This document shows, one piece after another, positions 15,720 to 27,014 of a stretch of 51,992 nt of DNA (positions are counted from its first letter, which is position 1; the number at the start of each line of letters is the position of its first letter). The position numbers were made by a program, and so were the translations under genes. This DNA comes from Lysobacteraceae bacterium NML93-0793. Its GTDB lineage: Bacteria > Pseudomonadota > Gammaproteobacteria > Xanthomonadales > Xanthomonadaceae. Location: the NCBI GenBank assembly GCA_002324875.1, contig NTJG01000019.1, positions 1 through 51,992 on the forward strand. The letters run 5' to 3'. The notes beneath the pieces are model-generated. The model saw only the letters and a list, made by a program, of their open reading frames with translations. It had not been told where the DNA came from and made no database searches.

Positions 15720-16792
15720 GCGCGCCCGCGCCTGCGCCCGCACCGGGCCGCCTGTCCTTCCTCGACCGCTGGCTCACGCTGTGGATCTTCGCGGCGATGG
15801 CGCTGGGCATCGCGCTCGGCACGCTGTTCGAGGGCCTGCCGGACGGATTGAACGCGCTGAGCTGGGGCAGCACCAACATCCCGATCGCGATCGGCCTGAT
15901 CCTGATGATGTATCCGCCGCTGGCCAAGGTGCGCTATGCGGAACTGCCCAACGTGTTCCGCGACAGGCGCGTGCTCGCGCTGTCGCTGCTGCAGAACTGG
16001 CTGATCGGCCCGTTCCTGATGTTCGGGCTGGCGGTGCTGTTCCTGCGCGATTACCCGGAGTACATGACCGGCCTGATCCTGATCGGCCTCGCCCGTTGCA
16101 TCGCGATGGTGCTGGTGTGGAACCAGCTCGCGCGCGGCGACAACCAGTACGTCGCCGGCCTGGTCGCGTTCAATTCGGTGTTCCAGATCCTGTTCTTCAG
16201 TGCGTACGCCTGGTTCTTCCTGAGCTGGTTGCCGCCGGTGTTCGGCCTGGAAGGCAGCGTCATCGACGTCAGCATCTGGACCATCGCGCAGGCCGTGCTG
16301 ATCTACCTGGGCATTCCGTTCCTCGCCGGCTATCTCACCCGGCGCTGGCTGGTGCGATCGAAGGGCGAAGCCTGGTACGAGACGCGCTTCCTTCCGCGGA
16401 TCAGCCCGATCACCCTGGCCGCGCTGCTGCTGACCATCGTCGCGATGTTCAGCCTCAAGGGCGGCGACGTGGTGCGGATTCCGATGGACGTGGTGCGCAT
16501 CGCGATCCCGCTGACCCTGTATTTCCTGATCCAGTTCGTGCTGAGCTTCTGGATGGGCCGGCTGATCGCAAAGGACTATCCGCGCACGACCGCGATCGCG
16601 TTTACCGCCGCCGGCAACAATTTCGAACTGGCGATCGCTGTCGCCATCGCGGCGTTCGGGCTGGCCTCGCCTGTCGCGTTCGCCGCCGTGATCGGCCCGC
16701 TGGTCGAAGTGCCGGTGCTGATCGCGCTGGTGCACGTCGCGCTGTGGCTGGGGCGGCACGGCTTCGGCGGCGCGCGGGCGCCGGGGCCCTGA
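15716..16792 (+). CDS. acr3: ACR3 family arsenite efflux permease
   Basis: A 358-residue permease with about ten membrane segments. The ACR3 hallmarks are [20 protein letters not shown] (with the essential cysteine), the [19 protein letters not shown] stretch and [20 protein letters not shown] (equivalent to the second conserved region). It expels As(III) from the cytoplasm. It is the last gene of arsR-arsC-acr3 and ends 12 bp from the convergent norR stop. Confidence 0.95.
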   Translation: MSAPAPAPAPGRLSFLDRWLTLWIFAAMALGIALGTLFEGLPDGLNALSWGSTNIPIAIGLILMMYPPLAKVRYAELPNVFRDRRVLALSLLQNWLIGPFLMFGLAVLFLRDYPEYMTGLILIGLARCIAMVLVWNQLARGDNQYVAGLVAFNSVFQILFFSAYAWFFLSWLPPVFGLEGSVIDVSIWTIAQAVLIYLGIPFLAGYLTRRWLVRSKGEAWYETRFLPRISPITLAALLLTIVAMFSLKGGDVVRIPMDVVRIAIPLTLYFLIQFVLSFWMGRLIAKDYPRTTAIAFTAAGNNFELAIAVAIAAFGLASPVAFAAVIGPLVEVPVLIALVHVALWLGRHGFGGARAPGP

Positions 16793-16804
16793 CGCGTCGC
16801 GCAC

Positions 16805-18383
<1,579 letters not shown>

Positions 18384-18388
<5 letters not shown>

Positions 18389-18440
18389 TGTGACTCCATT
18401 GAAGTCGATTCGACTCCGACTGGCGGGAGGTCATTGTGAC
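18384..18440. promoter_or_regulatory. Three NorR-type enhancer boxes
   Basis: GTCATTGTGAC occurs twice (18384-18394 and 18430-18440), each a perfect GTCA-N3-TGAC. A third dyad, GTCGATTCGAC (18404-18414), keeps the GT-N7-AC core. This matches the published NorR consensus and the usual number of sites. The last box is centred about 48 bases before the -24 element of the hmp promoter. Confidence 0.85.
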
Positions 18441-18482
18441 CCACTCCGCCGGTAAATCCCTGATTTCCAGGGTCCGCGATGT

Positions 18483-18497
18483 TGGCACGTTCAATGC
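18483..18497 (+). promoter_or_regulatory. Sigma-54 promoter of hmp
   Basis: TGGCACGTTCAATGC carries GG and GC exactly 10 bases apart, matching the -24/-12 consensus (TGGCAC-N5-TTGC with one mismatch). It is 35 bases before the hmp ATG and downstream of three NorR boxes. Confidence 0.85.
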
Positions 18498-18531
18498 AAG
18501 GGTAGAGGCAGTCCCCCACGAGAGAAGCCGC

Positions 18532-19728
18532 ATGCTGTCCCAGTCCCACCGCGCCATCGTCGCCTCCACGGTTCCGCTGCTGGAGCAGGGCGGCGAAGCG
18601 CTGATCACCCACTTCTACAACACGATGCTCGCCGAGCACCCGGAAGTGCGCCCCTACTTCAATGCCGCGCACCAGGCCAGCGGCGACCAGCCGCGCGCGC
18701 TGGCCAACAGCGTGCTGATGTACGCGAAGAACATCGACCGCCTGGAAGCGATGGGCCCGCTGGCCTCGCAGATCGTCAGCAAGCACGTGGCGCTGCAGAT
18801 CCAGCCGGCGCACTACGACATCGTGGGCGCCTGCCTGATCCGCGCCATCGCCGAGGTGCTGGGCCCGGAGATCGCCACCCGGGACGTGCTCGACGCCTGG
18901 ACCGCCGCCTACGGCCAGCTGGCGGAGATCCTGATTGGCGCCGAGGCGGCGCGCTATGACGAACAGGCCCAGGCCCACGGGGGCTGGCGCGGCGACCGCG
19001 AATTCACCGTGGTGTCGAAGACACCCGAGAGCGCCGAAATCACCTCGTTCGTGCTGGCGCCGAGCGACGGCGGACCGGTCATGGACTTCAAGCCCGGCCA
19101 GTACATCGGCCTGCACATCCACGTCGATGGCGAGGAGCTGCGCCGCAACTATTCGCTGTCGGCCTCGCCCAATGGCAGCACCTACCGGATCAGCGTGAAG
19201 CGCGAGCCCGGCGGCGTCGTCTCGAACCATCTGCATGACCACGTCCAGGTCGGCTCGAAGCTCCAGCTCAATGCGCCCAGCGGGATCTTCACCCTCGAAG
19301 CCGGTGACCGGCCCATCTCCTTCATCACCGGCGGCGTCGGTGTCACGCCCGCGCTGCCGCTGCTCGAGCAGGCGCTGGCCACCGGCCGCCCGGTCACCTT
19401 CATCCAGTGCGCGCGGAACGCGCAGGTCCATGCCTTCCGCGACACCATCGAGGCCGCCGCCCAGCGCCACCCGCAGCTGTCGCGCTACTACTGCTACGAC
19501 CAGGACGACGGCGCCGGTGAGGCGCGTCCGCACGGCGTCGGCTACCTGACCCGCGAGCAGCTGGAGGCGTGGCTTCCCGAAGCGGAAGACGGCGTCCGCG
19601 ATGTCGACGTCTACTTCCTCGGGCCGAAGCCCTTCATGCGGATGATGCGCAAGCATCTGCACGAGGCTGGCGTGCCCGACGGGCAGGTGCACTTCGAGTT
19701 CTTCGGCCCGGCCGCGGCGCTGCAGTGA
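18532..19728 (+). CDS. hmp: Flavohaemoprotein, nitric oxide dioxygenase
   Basis: A 398-residue flavohaemoglobin. Residues 1-140 are the globin domain (LSQSHRAIVASTVPLLEQGG; proximal haem His in SKHVALQIQPAHY). The FAD domain follows (RRNYSLSASPNGSTYRISVK) and then the NAD domain (PISFITGGVGVTPALPLLEQ, VYFLGPKPFM). The enzyme oxidises NO to nitrate using O2 and NADH. The frame is open from 18436, but the ATG at 18532 has the family's usual N-terminus, the sequence GAGAGAAG before it and lies after the sigma-54 promoter. Confidence 0.95.
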   Translation: MLSQSHRAIVASTVPLLEQGGEALITHFYNTMLAEHPEVRPYFNAAHQASGDQPRALANSVLMYAKNIDRLEAMGPLASQIVSKHVALQIQPAHYDIVGACLIRAIAEVLGPEIATRDVLDAWTAAYGQLAEILIGAEAARYDEQAQAHGGWRGDREFTVVSKTPESAEITSFVLAPSDGGPVMDFKPGQYIGLHIHVDGEELRRNYSLSASPNGSTYRISVKREPGGVVSNHLHDHVQVGSKLQLNAPSGIFTLEAGDRPISFITGGVGVTPALPLLEQALATGRPVTFIQCARNAQVHAFRDTIEAAAQRHPQLSRYYCYDQDDGAGEARPHGVGYLTREQLEAWLPEAEDGVRDVDVYFLGPKPFMRMMRKHLHEAGVPDGQVHFEFFGPAAALQ

Positions 19729-19983
19729 CACCGCGCACCACCTGACGGGATGACGACGCGCCACCGCGGTGCGTCGCCGTCGCCGGCAGCGCGTGCGGAT
19801 GCGGTGGCGCCGCAAGTTGCGCGGCGCTTTCACGTACGCACGACGTGACCCGCAACCGCGACTGCGCGCGCCCTCTATCCGCGGCGCGGGCGTGCGGTAC
19901 ATGTGTGTCGACGCGTCTGGGCTTCACCGGCACCGCGGGCCGTCGGTCGCAGCCGCTGCGACGGTCTCGGGCACAATCTCGCG
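19729..19983. other. Intergenic region between hmp and recC
   Basis: 255 bp without a recognisable gene. An imperfect hairpin just after hmp (about 19752-19774, with the CACC-GC-GGTG core) may help end the hmp transcript. CACAAT, 8 bases before the recC ATG and without a ribosome site, could be a -10 box for a leaderless recC mRNA. Confidence 0.4.
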
Positions 19984-22900
19984 ATGCCTGCAGCGCCCGA
20001 CTTCCGCGTCTACCACTCCAATGCGCTCGATGTGCTCGCAGCCCTGCTCGCTGCCGAGCTGCGCAGTCCTGCGCCGGGCCAGTCGCTGCTGGCGCCCGAC
20101 ATCGTGCTCATCCCCCAAGTCGCGATGCGGCGCTGGCTGCAGGCGACGCTCGCCGCGGCGCACGGGGTGGCGGCGAATCTGGAGTTCCTGACGCCCGGCG
20201 AGTTCGTGCGTCAGGCGCTGGATGCGAACCGGCCGCAGGGTGAGACGGCCGACGATGTCGAACTCGATGCGGCCACGCTGCGCTGGCATCTCTATGCCGC
20301 GCTGACCGATGCACAGTTCATGGCGCAGCCCGCGCTTGCCGCGTTGTCCGCGCACGTCGACGGCGCGGACCCGTTGCGCGCCTGGTCACTGGCCGGCGAA
20401 CTCGCCGCGGTGTTCGAGAAGTACCAGGCCTGGCGCCGCGACTGGCTGCTGCGTTGGGAGGGCGGCGCCGATGGCGACGACCCGCAGGCGATCCTGTGGC
20501 GCCACGTCGCCCGCCACCGCACGCATCGCGCGCGGCGCATCCAGACCTACCTCGATCGCTTCGAAGCGGACGACGCCGCGCTGCCCGCCGGCCTGCCGCC
20601 GCGGCTGTTCGCGTTCGCCACGCTCAATGTCTCGCCCGACGTGCTGCGCGTGCTGGCGACGCAGGCGCGCGTGGGCACGCTGCATTTCTATGTCCCCTCG
20701 CCGACGCGCGACTACTGGGGCGATCTGCAGCGCGCGCGGCCCGGCGAGGACGCCGACACCTCGCCGGAGAATCCGCTGCTGCAGGTCTGGGGCGCGGCCG
20801 GGCGCGACTTCATGGCCGTGCTCGGCGGTTACGAGGTCGTGCATCCGACCGGCGAGATTCCCGCCCACGTCGATCCCGACACCCGCGGCCCGCAACGCGA
20901 CGGGCTGCTGCAGCGCCTGCAGTCGGACCTGTTCCATCGCCGCGCGACACCCGGCGCACCCTTGCGCGACGCTGTCGATCGCGGCGATGCCAGCCTGCAG
21001 GTCCACGCCTGCCACACGCGCCTGCGCGAACTGCAGGTGCTGCACGACCAGTTGCAGGCGATGTTCGATCCGCAATCGCCGCAGGGCCGGCGTTTCGATC
21101 CGCCATTGCAGCCGCGCGAGGTCGCGGTGCTGGCGCCCGACATCGACCCCTATATTCCGTATCTCGACGCGGTGTTCGGCGGCCGCGGCCAGGACGGCGC
21201 GATGCCCTACGCGCTGGCCGATGCCAGCCCGCTGGCCGGCGAACCGCTGGCCGATGTCTTCGTGCGCCTGCTGGCGCTGCCGGTCGCGCGCTTCGGCCTC
21301 AACGAGATCCTCGACCTGCTCGCCAGCCCGCCGCTGGCCGAAGCGGCCGGACTCGATGCCGCCGCGTTCGATCGCCTGCACGCGTGGCTGTCGGCCGCCG
21401 GTGCGCGCTGGGGCCTGGACGCCGCCCACCGCGCGCGGCTGGAAGCGCCGGCCGACGACGCCTACACCTGGGCATTCGCGCTCGACCGTCTGCTGCTCGG
21501 TCACGCCAGCGGCAGCGATGCGGCGATCGTCACCGTGAACGGCCAGACGCTCGCACCGCTACCCGATCTCGAAGGCAGTGCACTCGATGCACTCGACACG
21601 CTGCTGCGGTTGCTGCGCGTGTTGGCCAAGCACACGCAACAACTCGGCGAAGCGCTGGTGCCCGACGACTGGCGTGCGCGCCTGCTCGGTCTGCTCGAGG
21701 CCCTGTTGTCGCGCACGCCGACCACGCCGTCGACGCAGCGTGCGCTCGATCGCCTGCGCACGCTGATCGACGACTTCGCCCGCGATGCCCGCCGCGCCGG
21801 TTTCGACGCGCCGGTGCCGCCCGAAGCGGTGCGCGCGCATTTCGCGGGCGTGCTCGGCGAGGCCGATACGCGTGCGCCGCTGCTGACCGGCGGCATCAGC
21901 ATCGGCCGCATGGTGCCGATGCGCCTGCTGCCATTCCGCGCGATCTGTCTGCTGGGCATGAACGACGGCGATTTCCCGCGTCGCGACCCGGCCGCCGGCC
22001 TCAACCGCCTGACGGCCGAACTCGGCAGTGCCCAGCGTCGCGTCGGCGACCGCTCCACGCGCGACGACGACCGTTTCCTGTTCCTGCAACTGTTCGCCGC
22101 CGCGCAGGACGTGTTCTACGTCAGCTACCAGGGCGCCGACCCGCGCGACGGCAGCGCGCGCGAGCCCTCGGTACTGGTGACCGAACTGCTCGCCGCCGCA
22201 GCCGCGCAGCACGTCGACGGCGACGCGGCCGAAGATCTGGTCGTGCAGCATCCGCTGCAGCCCTTCGCGCCGGCCGCGTTCGGTGCCGGCGACGAACCGC
22301 GCCGCTTCTCCTACCGCGCGCAATGGTGGCCCGCCGCGTCCGCGCCGGCCACCCAGCGACGACCGCTGGCGCCGTGGTTCGACGGCGAACCGCTGCCGCC
22401 GGTCGAGACCGAAGACACGCTGTCGCTCGACACGTTGCGGCGCTTCCTGCAGGCACCGGCCGAGGCCTTCCTGCGCCATCGGCTCGGCCTGCGCCTGGCC
22501 GAGGTCGACGACATCGACGACGACGTCGAGCCGCTGGGCGTGCCCGGCCGCGGCCTCGGCCGTCATGCGCTGCAGCGCGCGGTGTTCGATGCACGCGTAC
22601 GCGGCGACGACGACGCGACCACGCAGGCGCTGCTGCGCGCGCGCGGTCTGCTGCCTTCAGGTCCGCTGGGTCGCCGCACGCTCGATGCGGTGCGCCGCGA
22701 GGTTGACGATTACGCCGAGCGGTTCCGCGCCTGGCGCGAAGACGCGAGCGCGGACACACCACGGCTCGACGTCGATCTCGATGTGCCCGGCGCTGGCCCG
22801 GTGCGTCTGCACGGCCGTCTTGCCGATGTGTATCCGCAGGGCATCGCCCGCGTGCGCATCGGTGCGCCGAACGGCAACTCGACAATCCGCGACGGTCTCG

Positions 22901-23373
22901 ACTGGCTGCTCGCCGCCGCAGCCGGACTCCACATCCCGATGGTGCAGTTCGAGGACCGCGGCGAGTTGGGCAAAGGCCCGCACGAGCGTCCTTTTATTCC
23001 GGCAGACCAAGCCCGCGATGCGCTCACGCGTCTGATCGCCCTGCGCGCGCAGGGCCTGCAAGCGCCGCTGGTGTTCGCGCCGTACAGCAGCTGGGCGTAC
23101 TACCAAGCTGCGCCAGATATCGAAAAAGGATTGAAGAAGGCCGCGGAGAAATGGTTCGGGACTGGCATTGGTCTCGCTGAGAGCCTGAAGGAGCCATTAC
23201 GGTTGGCTTTGCGTGGGCGCGACCCGTTCGTAAACGAGGCAACGCGTAGAGAGTTCGTCGACCACTCTATGGCGATCTTCCTCGCCGTCGCCGCCGGTCA
23301 ACGCTACGACGGCACGGATGCGGACGCACTGCGCGACGTTGCCGCCGGCCTCGACATGGAGGATGCCGAATGA
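19984..23373 (+). CDS. recC: RecC subunit of exonuclease V
   Basis: A 1129-residue protein matching RecC in length and in signature pieces: FRVYHSNALDVLAALLAAEL at the N-terminus, REVAVLAPDIDPYIPYLDAV, the PFRAICLLGMNDGDFPRRDP block and HERPFIPADQA near the C-terminus. RecC holds RecB and RecD together and recognises the Chi-like sequence. The ATG at 19984 is chosen as the family start; an upstream TTG frame lacks homology. The stop overlaps recB (ATGA). The stretch 23095-23265 (residues about 1037-1094) has noticeably lower GC and different codon choice from the rest. Confidence 0.95.
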   Translation: MPAAPDFRVYHSNALDVLAALLAAELRSPAPGQSLLAPDIVLIPQVAMRRWLQATLAAAHGVAANLEFLTPGEFVRQALDANRPQGETADDVELDAATLRWHLYAALTDAQFMAQPALAALSAHVDGADPLRAWSLAGELAAVFEKYQAWRRDWLLRWEGGADGDDPQAILWRHVARHRTHRARRIQTYLDRFEADDAALPAGLPPRLFAFATLNVSPDVLRVLATQARVGTLHFYVPSPTRDYWGDLQRARPGEDADTSPENPLLQVWGAAGRDFMAVLGGYEVVHPTGEIPAHVDPDTRGPQRDGLLQRLQSDLFHRRATPGAPLRDAVDRGDASLQVHACHTRLRELQVLHDQLQAMFDPQSPQGRRFDPPLQPREVAVLAPDIDPYIPYLDAVFGGRGQDGAMPYALADASPLAGEPLADVFVRLLALPVARFGLNEILDLLASPPLAEAAGLDAAAFDRLHAWLSAAGARWGLDAAHRARLEAPADDAYTWAFALDRLLLGHASGSDAAIVTVNGQTLAPLPDLEGSALDALDTLLRLLRVLAKHTQQLGEALVPDDWRARLLGLLEALLSRTPTTPSTQRALDRLRTLIDDFARDARRAGFDAPVPPEAVRAHFAGVLGEADTRAPLLTGGISIGRMVPMRLLPFRAICLLGMNDGDFPRRDPAAGLNRLTAELGSAQRRVGDRSTRDDDRFLFLQLFAAAQDVFYVSYQGADPRDGSAREPSVLVTELLAAAAAQHVDGDAAEDLVVQHPLQPFAPAAFGAGDEPRRFSYRAQWWPAASAPATQRRPLAPWFDGEPLPPVETEDTLSLDTLRRFLQAPAEAFLRHRLGLRLAEVDDIDDDVEPLGVPGRGLGRHALQRAVFDARVRGDDDATTQALLRARGLLPSGPLGRRTLDAVRREVDDYAERFRAWREDASADTPRLDVDLDVPGAGPVRLHGRLADVYPQGIARVRIGAPNGNSTIRDGLDWLLAAAAGLHIPMVQFEDRGELGKGPHERPFIPADQARDALTRLIALRAQGLQAPLVFAPYSSWAYYQAAPDIEKGLKKAAEKWFGTGIGLAESLKEPLRLALRGRDPFVNEATRREFVDHSMAIFLAVAAGQRYDGTDADALRDVAAGLDMEDAE

Positions 23374-26300
23374 CCACCGCGCGCGATCCCTTCCTCGACC
23401 TGCCGCTGGACGGCGTGCGGGCGATCGAGGCCTCCGCCGGCACCGGCAAGACCTTCACCCTGGCGACGCTGGTCGTGCGCCTCGTCGTCGAAGGCGGCCT
23501 GACGATCGGCCGGATCCTCGCGGTGACCTACACCGACGCGGCGACGCAGGAACTGCGCAGCCGCATCCGTCGCCGGCTGGTGCTGGCCGCCGAACTGGTC
23601 GGCACGCCGCCGGACGACGGCGCATCGCCCGAGGCCGTGCTCACGCGCGCGGTCATCGACGCGCATCTCGCACGCGGCGACGAAGCGGCGACGGCCTTGC
23701 AGCGCCGCCTGCGCACGGCCGCCGACGAGATCGACCTCGCGGCGATCTTCACCATCCACGGCTTCTGCGCGCGCGTGCTGCGCGACCATGCGCTCGAATC
23801 CGGGCAGGGCTTCGACGCACCGGAACTGATGACCGACGACCGCAGCCTGCGCGAGGCGATCGCCGCCGACCTGTGGCGCGCGCACGGTATCGAGGCCGAC
23901 GCCGCCGACGATCTGATCGGCCTGTGGTCGCAGGGACACCCGGCGCTGGCCGGCGATCTGGTGCCGCTGGTGCGCGAACGCGTGCTGCGGCCCACTCTGG
24001 CCGATCTGCCCGCCGACCCGACGCCGCGCCTGCATGCGGCTTCGAGCGCATTGCGCGACGCATTCGCGGCGCAGGGCGACACGTTCCGCGCCGCCCTGCT
24101 GTCGGCGGTCGAGGGCAAGGTGCTGCACGGCGGCAGCTACAGGGCCGAGTGGATCCACGCGCTGTTCGATGCGCTCGATGTCTGGTGCCGCAGCGGCAAT
24201 GCCGACGCGCCGTTCCAGCACGACAAGCTCGGCAATCTGACCCGCGACACCCTGCTCGCCCGTACCAGCAAGGCCGGCACGGGTCGCACGCCCGAATCGA
24301 CGATCTGCGATGCGGTGCCGGCGTATCTCGATGCGCTCGCCGCAGTCGAGGAATTCAAGGACGCACGCCGCGTCGAACTGCTGCACCGCCTGCGCGACGA
24401 CGCGCGCGGCCGCATTGCGCGTTTCAAGCAGCGGCAGCGCCTGCAGACCTATGACGATCTGATCGACCGCGTCGCCGATGCGATCGAAGGTCCGCGTGCC
24501 GAGGCGCTGGTCGCGAAATTGCGCGCGCAGTACGCGGTCGCACTGGTCGACGAGTTCCAGGACACCGACCCGCGCCAGTGGCGCATCTTCGAACGCGTGT
24601 TCGGCGTGGCCAGCGGCGCGCCGGCGCTGTTCGTCATCGGCGATCCCAAGCAGGCGATCTACGGCTTCCGCGGCGGTGATGTCGAAACCTATCTCGCTGC
24701 CCGCGCGACCGCCGAAGCCGCGCCGCCGTTGGCTGCGAACTTCCGCTCGCGTCCGGGCGTGCTGCGCGCGATCGCGGCGCTGTACGCGCAGGCGCAGCGC
24801 GCGCACGACGCGGCGCCGGACAAGATTCCCGCGCCCTTCGTCGATCCCCGCATCGCGTTCTTCGAAGTCTCTCCCGGCGGCGTGCGCCAGGACAGCGATT
24901 TCCTGCGCGACGGCGCACCTGCGCCGGCGCTGACGCTGTGGCAGGCCGCGCCGACCGGCGAGTTCGACAGCAAGGGCAAGGAGAAGCCGCACAGTGCCGG
25001 CCGCTCGCGCGAACTCGCCACACAGGCCTGCGTGGCCGCGATCCACGGCGTGCTGTCGGATGCGCGCGCCGGGCGCGCGACGATCAAGGGCCGCCCGGTG
25101 CAGGCCGGCGACATCGCGGTGCTGATGCGCAGCCATTCGGAGGCCACGCGCATCCGCACCGCGCTGGCCCAGGTCGGCATTCCCGCGGTCGCCGCCGGCA
25201 AGCAGAGCCTGTTCGCAACAGGGGAAGCCCGCGACGTGCACGCGCTGCTGCTCGCGCTGCTGCACGGCGCCGACGACGGCCGCCTGCGCATGGCATTGTC
25301 GACGGTGCTGATCGGCGAGGACGCTGCGCACGTCGCGGCACTCGACGCGGATGGCGATGCGTTGCGCGCCTGGCAGCTCGCCGCGCTCGACTGGCGCGAC
25401 CGCCTGCAACGCGGCGGCCCGCTCGCACTGATCACCGATCTCTGTGCGCAGCATGCCGGCCGCCTGCTTGGCCTGCTCGATGGCGAGCGTCGCTTGACCA
25501 ACTATCTGCAGCTCGCCGAACTGCTGCAGGAAGCGCAGGCGCAGGCGCTGGGCCTGCACGGCCTGGTCGACTGGCTGTCGCGCGCGATCGCGTCCGCCAG
25601 CAGCGACGACGACAGCCAGCTCCTGCGCCTCGAATCCGACGCGCGCCGGGTGCAGGTGGTCACGCTGCACAAGAGCAAGGGTCTGGAATATCCGCTGGTG
25701 TTCCTGCCCTTCGCCGGCATCGGCGGCAAGCCGCGCGACGCCGGACGCCATGTCACCGTGGCCGACGACACCGGCCGCGCCCTGCACTGGAGGCTGCTGC
25801 CGTCGCGATCCGGCTGGGACGCCGCGAAGCAGACCTGGCAGGACGGCCAGCGCGCCGAGGACGCGCGCCTGCTCTACGTCGGCCTGACCCGCGCACGGCA
25901 CGCGCTGTGGATCGCGGGCGGCGCGCTCTACGGCTTCGACAAGGCGGCGATCGCGCACATGATCGCCGCGCCGGACGCACTCGCCGAGACGCTGGGCGAT
26001 GCGATTCATATCGACACGCAGACGCCGCCCGAATCGCTGCCGTGGCTGCCGCCCGACACCGCCGATACCGTGCCGGCGGCGCGTGTCGCCACGCGCTCGC
26101 TGCTGAGCGACTGGTGGGTCTACAGCTTCACCCAGCTGGCGAATGCCGAGTCGGGAAGCGACACCTCCAGCGCCGCCACCCAGGCCGCGCCCGGCGGCCT
26201 GGACGAACCCGCCGTCGATCCCGACGCCGTACCGGATGCCGCAGTCGAGGCCGATGTCTACGATCCGCGCTTCGCCGGCGCGCGCTTCGGCGTCGTGCTG

Positions 26301-27014
26301 CACGACGCGCTCGAACGCAGCGACTTCGCGCAGTGGGCCACGTGGACGCCCGGCGCGCCCGCGCCTGAAGCCGATGCGGACGTGATCATCGAACGTCTGC
26401 GTGCGGCCGGCTATGCCGACGCCGATCTAGACGACGGCATCGCCGTGCTGACCCCGCTCGTCGGCCAGACCCTGACCGTCACCCTGCCCGAAGGCGTGCG
26501 CCTGGCCGACGTGCCGCCGGAGGCCCGCCGGCCCGAAATCGAATTCCAGTTCGCGCTCGCGCCGACGCGTATCGACGCCCTGCTCGCCCTGCTGCATCGC
26601 CACGGTGTGCTCACCGCACGCAGCGGCTTCGGCAGCCGCCGCCAGCTCGAAGGCCTGATGACCGGCCTGATCGATCTGACCTATCTGCACGACGACAAGT
26701 GGTACGTGCTCGACTACAAGACCAACCGCCTGCCCGGCTACGGCGCCGCGCAGCTCGCCGAGGCGATGGCGCACAGCGAGTACGACCTGCAGGCGCTGAT
26801 CTACACCGTTGCCCTGCACCGCTGGTTGCGCTTCCGCCTCGGCGACGGCTACGACTACGCGCGCGACTTCGGCGGCGTGCGCTACCTGTTCTGCCGCGGG
26901 CTGGATGCCACGCGCGAGGATGCGCCGGGCGTGCAGGCGTGGCGGTTCGCGCCGGCACTGGTGGAGGCGGTGGATGCGCTGTTCGCCGGCCGCGATGTGG
27001 AGCGCGCAGCATGA
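23370..27014 (+). CDS. recB: RecB helicase-nuclease subunit
   Basis: A 1214-residue protein. The SF1 helicase motifs are visible: Walker A IEASAGTGKTFTLATLVVRL near residue 20, ALVDEFQDTDPRQWRIFERV (motif II), FVIGDPKQAIYGFRGGDVET (motif III), VTLHKSKGLEYPLVFLP (motif V) and ARLLYVGLTRARHALWIAGG (motif VI). The C-terminal nuclease motif is WYVLDYKTNRLPGY, preceded by the HxxLE-like FGVVLHDALERSDFAQW. RecB unwinds and degrades DNA ends and loads RecA after Chi. It overlaps both recC and recD by 4 bp. Confidence 0.97.
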   Translation: MTTARDPFLDLPLDGVRAIEASAGTGKTFTLATLVVRLVVEGGLTIGRILAVTYTDAATQELRSRIRRRLVLAAELVGTPPDDGASPEAVLTRAVIDAHLARGDEAATALQRRLRTAADEIDLAAIFTIHGFCARVLRDHALESGQGFDAPELMTDDRSLREAIAADLWRAHGIEADAADDLIGLWSQGHPALAGDLVPLVRERVLRPTLADLPADPTPRLHAASSALRDAFAAQGDTFRAALLSAVEGKVLHGGSYRAEWIHALFDALDVWCRSGNADAPFQHDKLGNLTRDTLLARTSKAGTGRTPESTICDAVPAYLDALAAVEEFKDARRVELLHRLRDDARGRIARFKQRQRLQTYDDLIDRVADAIEGPRAEALVAKLRAQYAVALVDEFQDTDPRQWRIFERVFGVASGAPALFVIGDPKQAIYGFRGGDVETYLAARATAEAAPPLAANFRSRPGVLRAIAALYAQAQRAHDAAPDKIPAPFVDPRIAFFEVSPGGVRQDSDFLRDGAPAPALTLWQAAPTGEFDSKGKEKPHSAGRSRELATQACVAAIHGVLSDARAGRATIKGRPVQAGDIAVLMRSHSEATRIRTALAQVGIPAVAAGKQSLFATGEARDVHALLLALLHGADDGRLRMALSTVLIGEDAAHVAALDADGDALRAWQLAALDWRDRLQRGGPLALITDLCAQHAGRLLGLLDGERRLTNYLQLAELLQEAQAQALGLHGLVDWLSRAIASASSDDDSQLLRLESDARRVQVVTLHKSKGLEYPLVFLPFAGIGGKPRDAGRHVTVADDTGRALHWRLLPSRSGWDAAKQTWQDGQRAEDARLLYVGLTRARHALWIAGGALYGFDKAAIAHMIAAPDALAETLGDAIHIDTQTPPESLPWLPPDTADTVPAARVATRSLLSDWWVYSFTQLANAESGSDTSSAATQAAPGGLDEPAVDPDAVPDAAVEADVYDPRFAGARFGVVLHDALERSDFAQWATWTPGAPAPEADADVIIERLRAAGYADADLDDGIAVLTPLVGQTLTVTLPEGVRLADVPPEARRPEIEFQFALAPTRIDALLALLHRHGVLTARSGFGSRRQLEGLMTGLIDLTYLHDDKWYVLDYKTNRLPGYGAAQLAEAMAHSEYDLQALIYTVALHRWLRFRLGDGYDYARDFGGVRYLFCRGLDATREDAPGVQAWRFAPALVEAVDALFAGRDVERAA

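Noticed and set aside
23304..26303. A 999-codon minus-strand open frame opposite recB
   Set aside because: It is the antisense of a RecB frame with all helicase motifs in order; its translation shows no domain.
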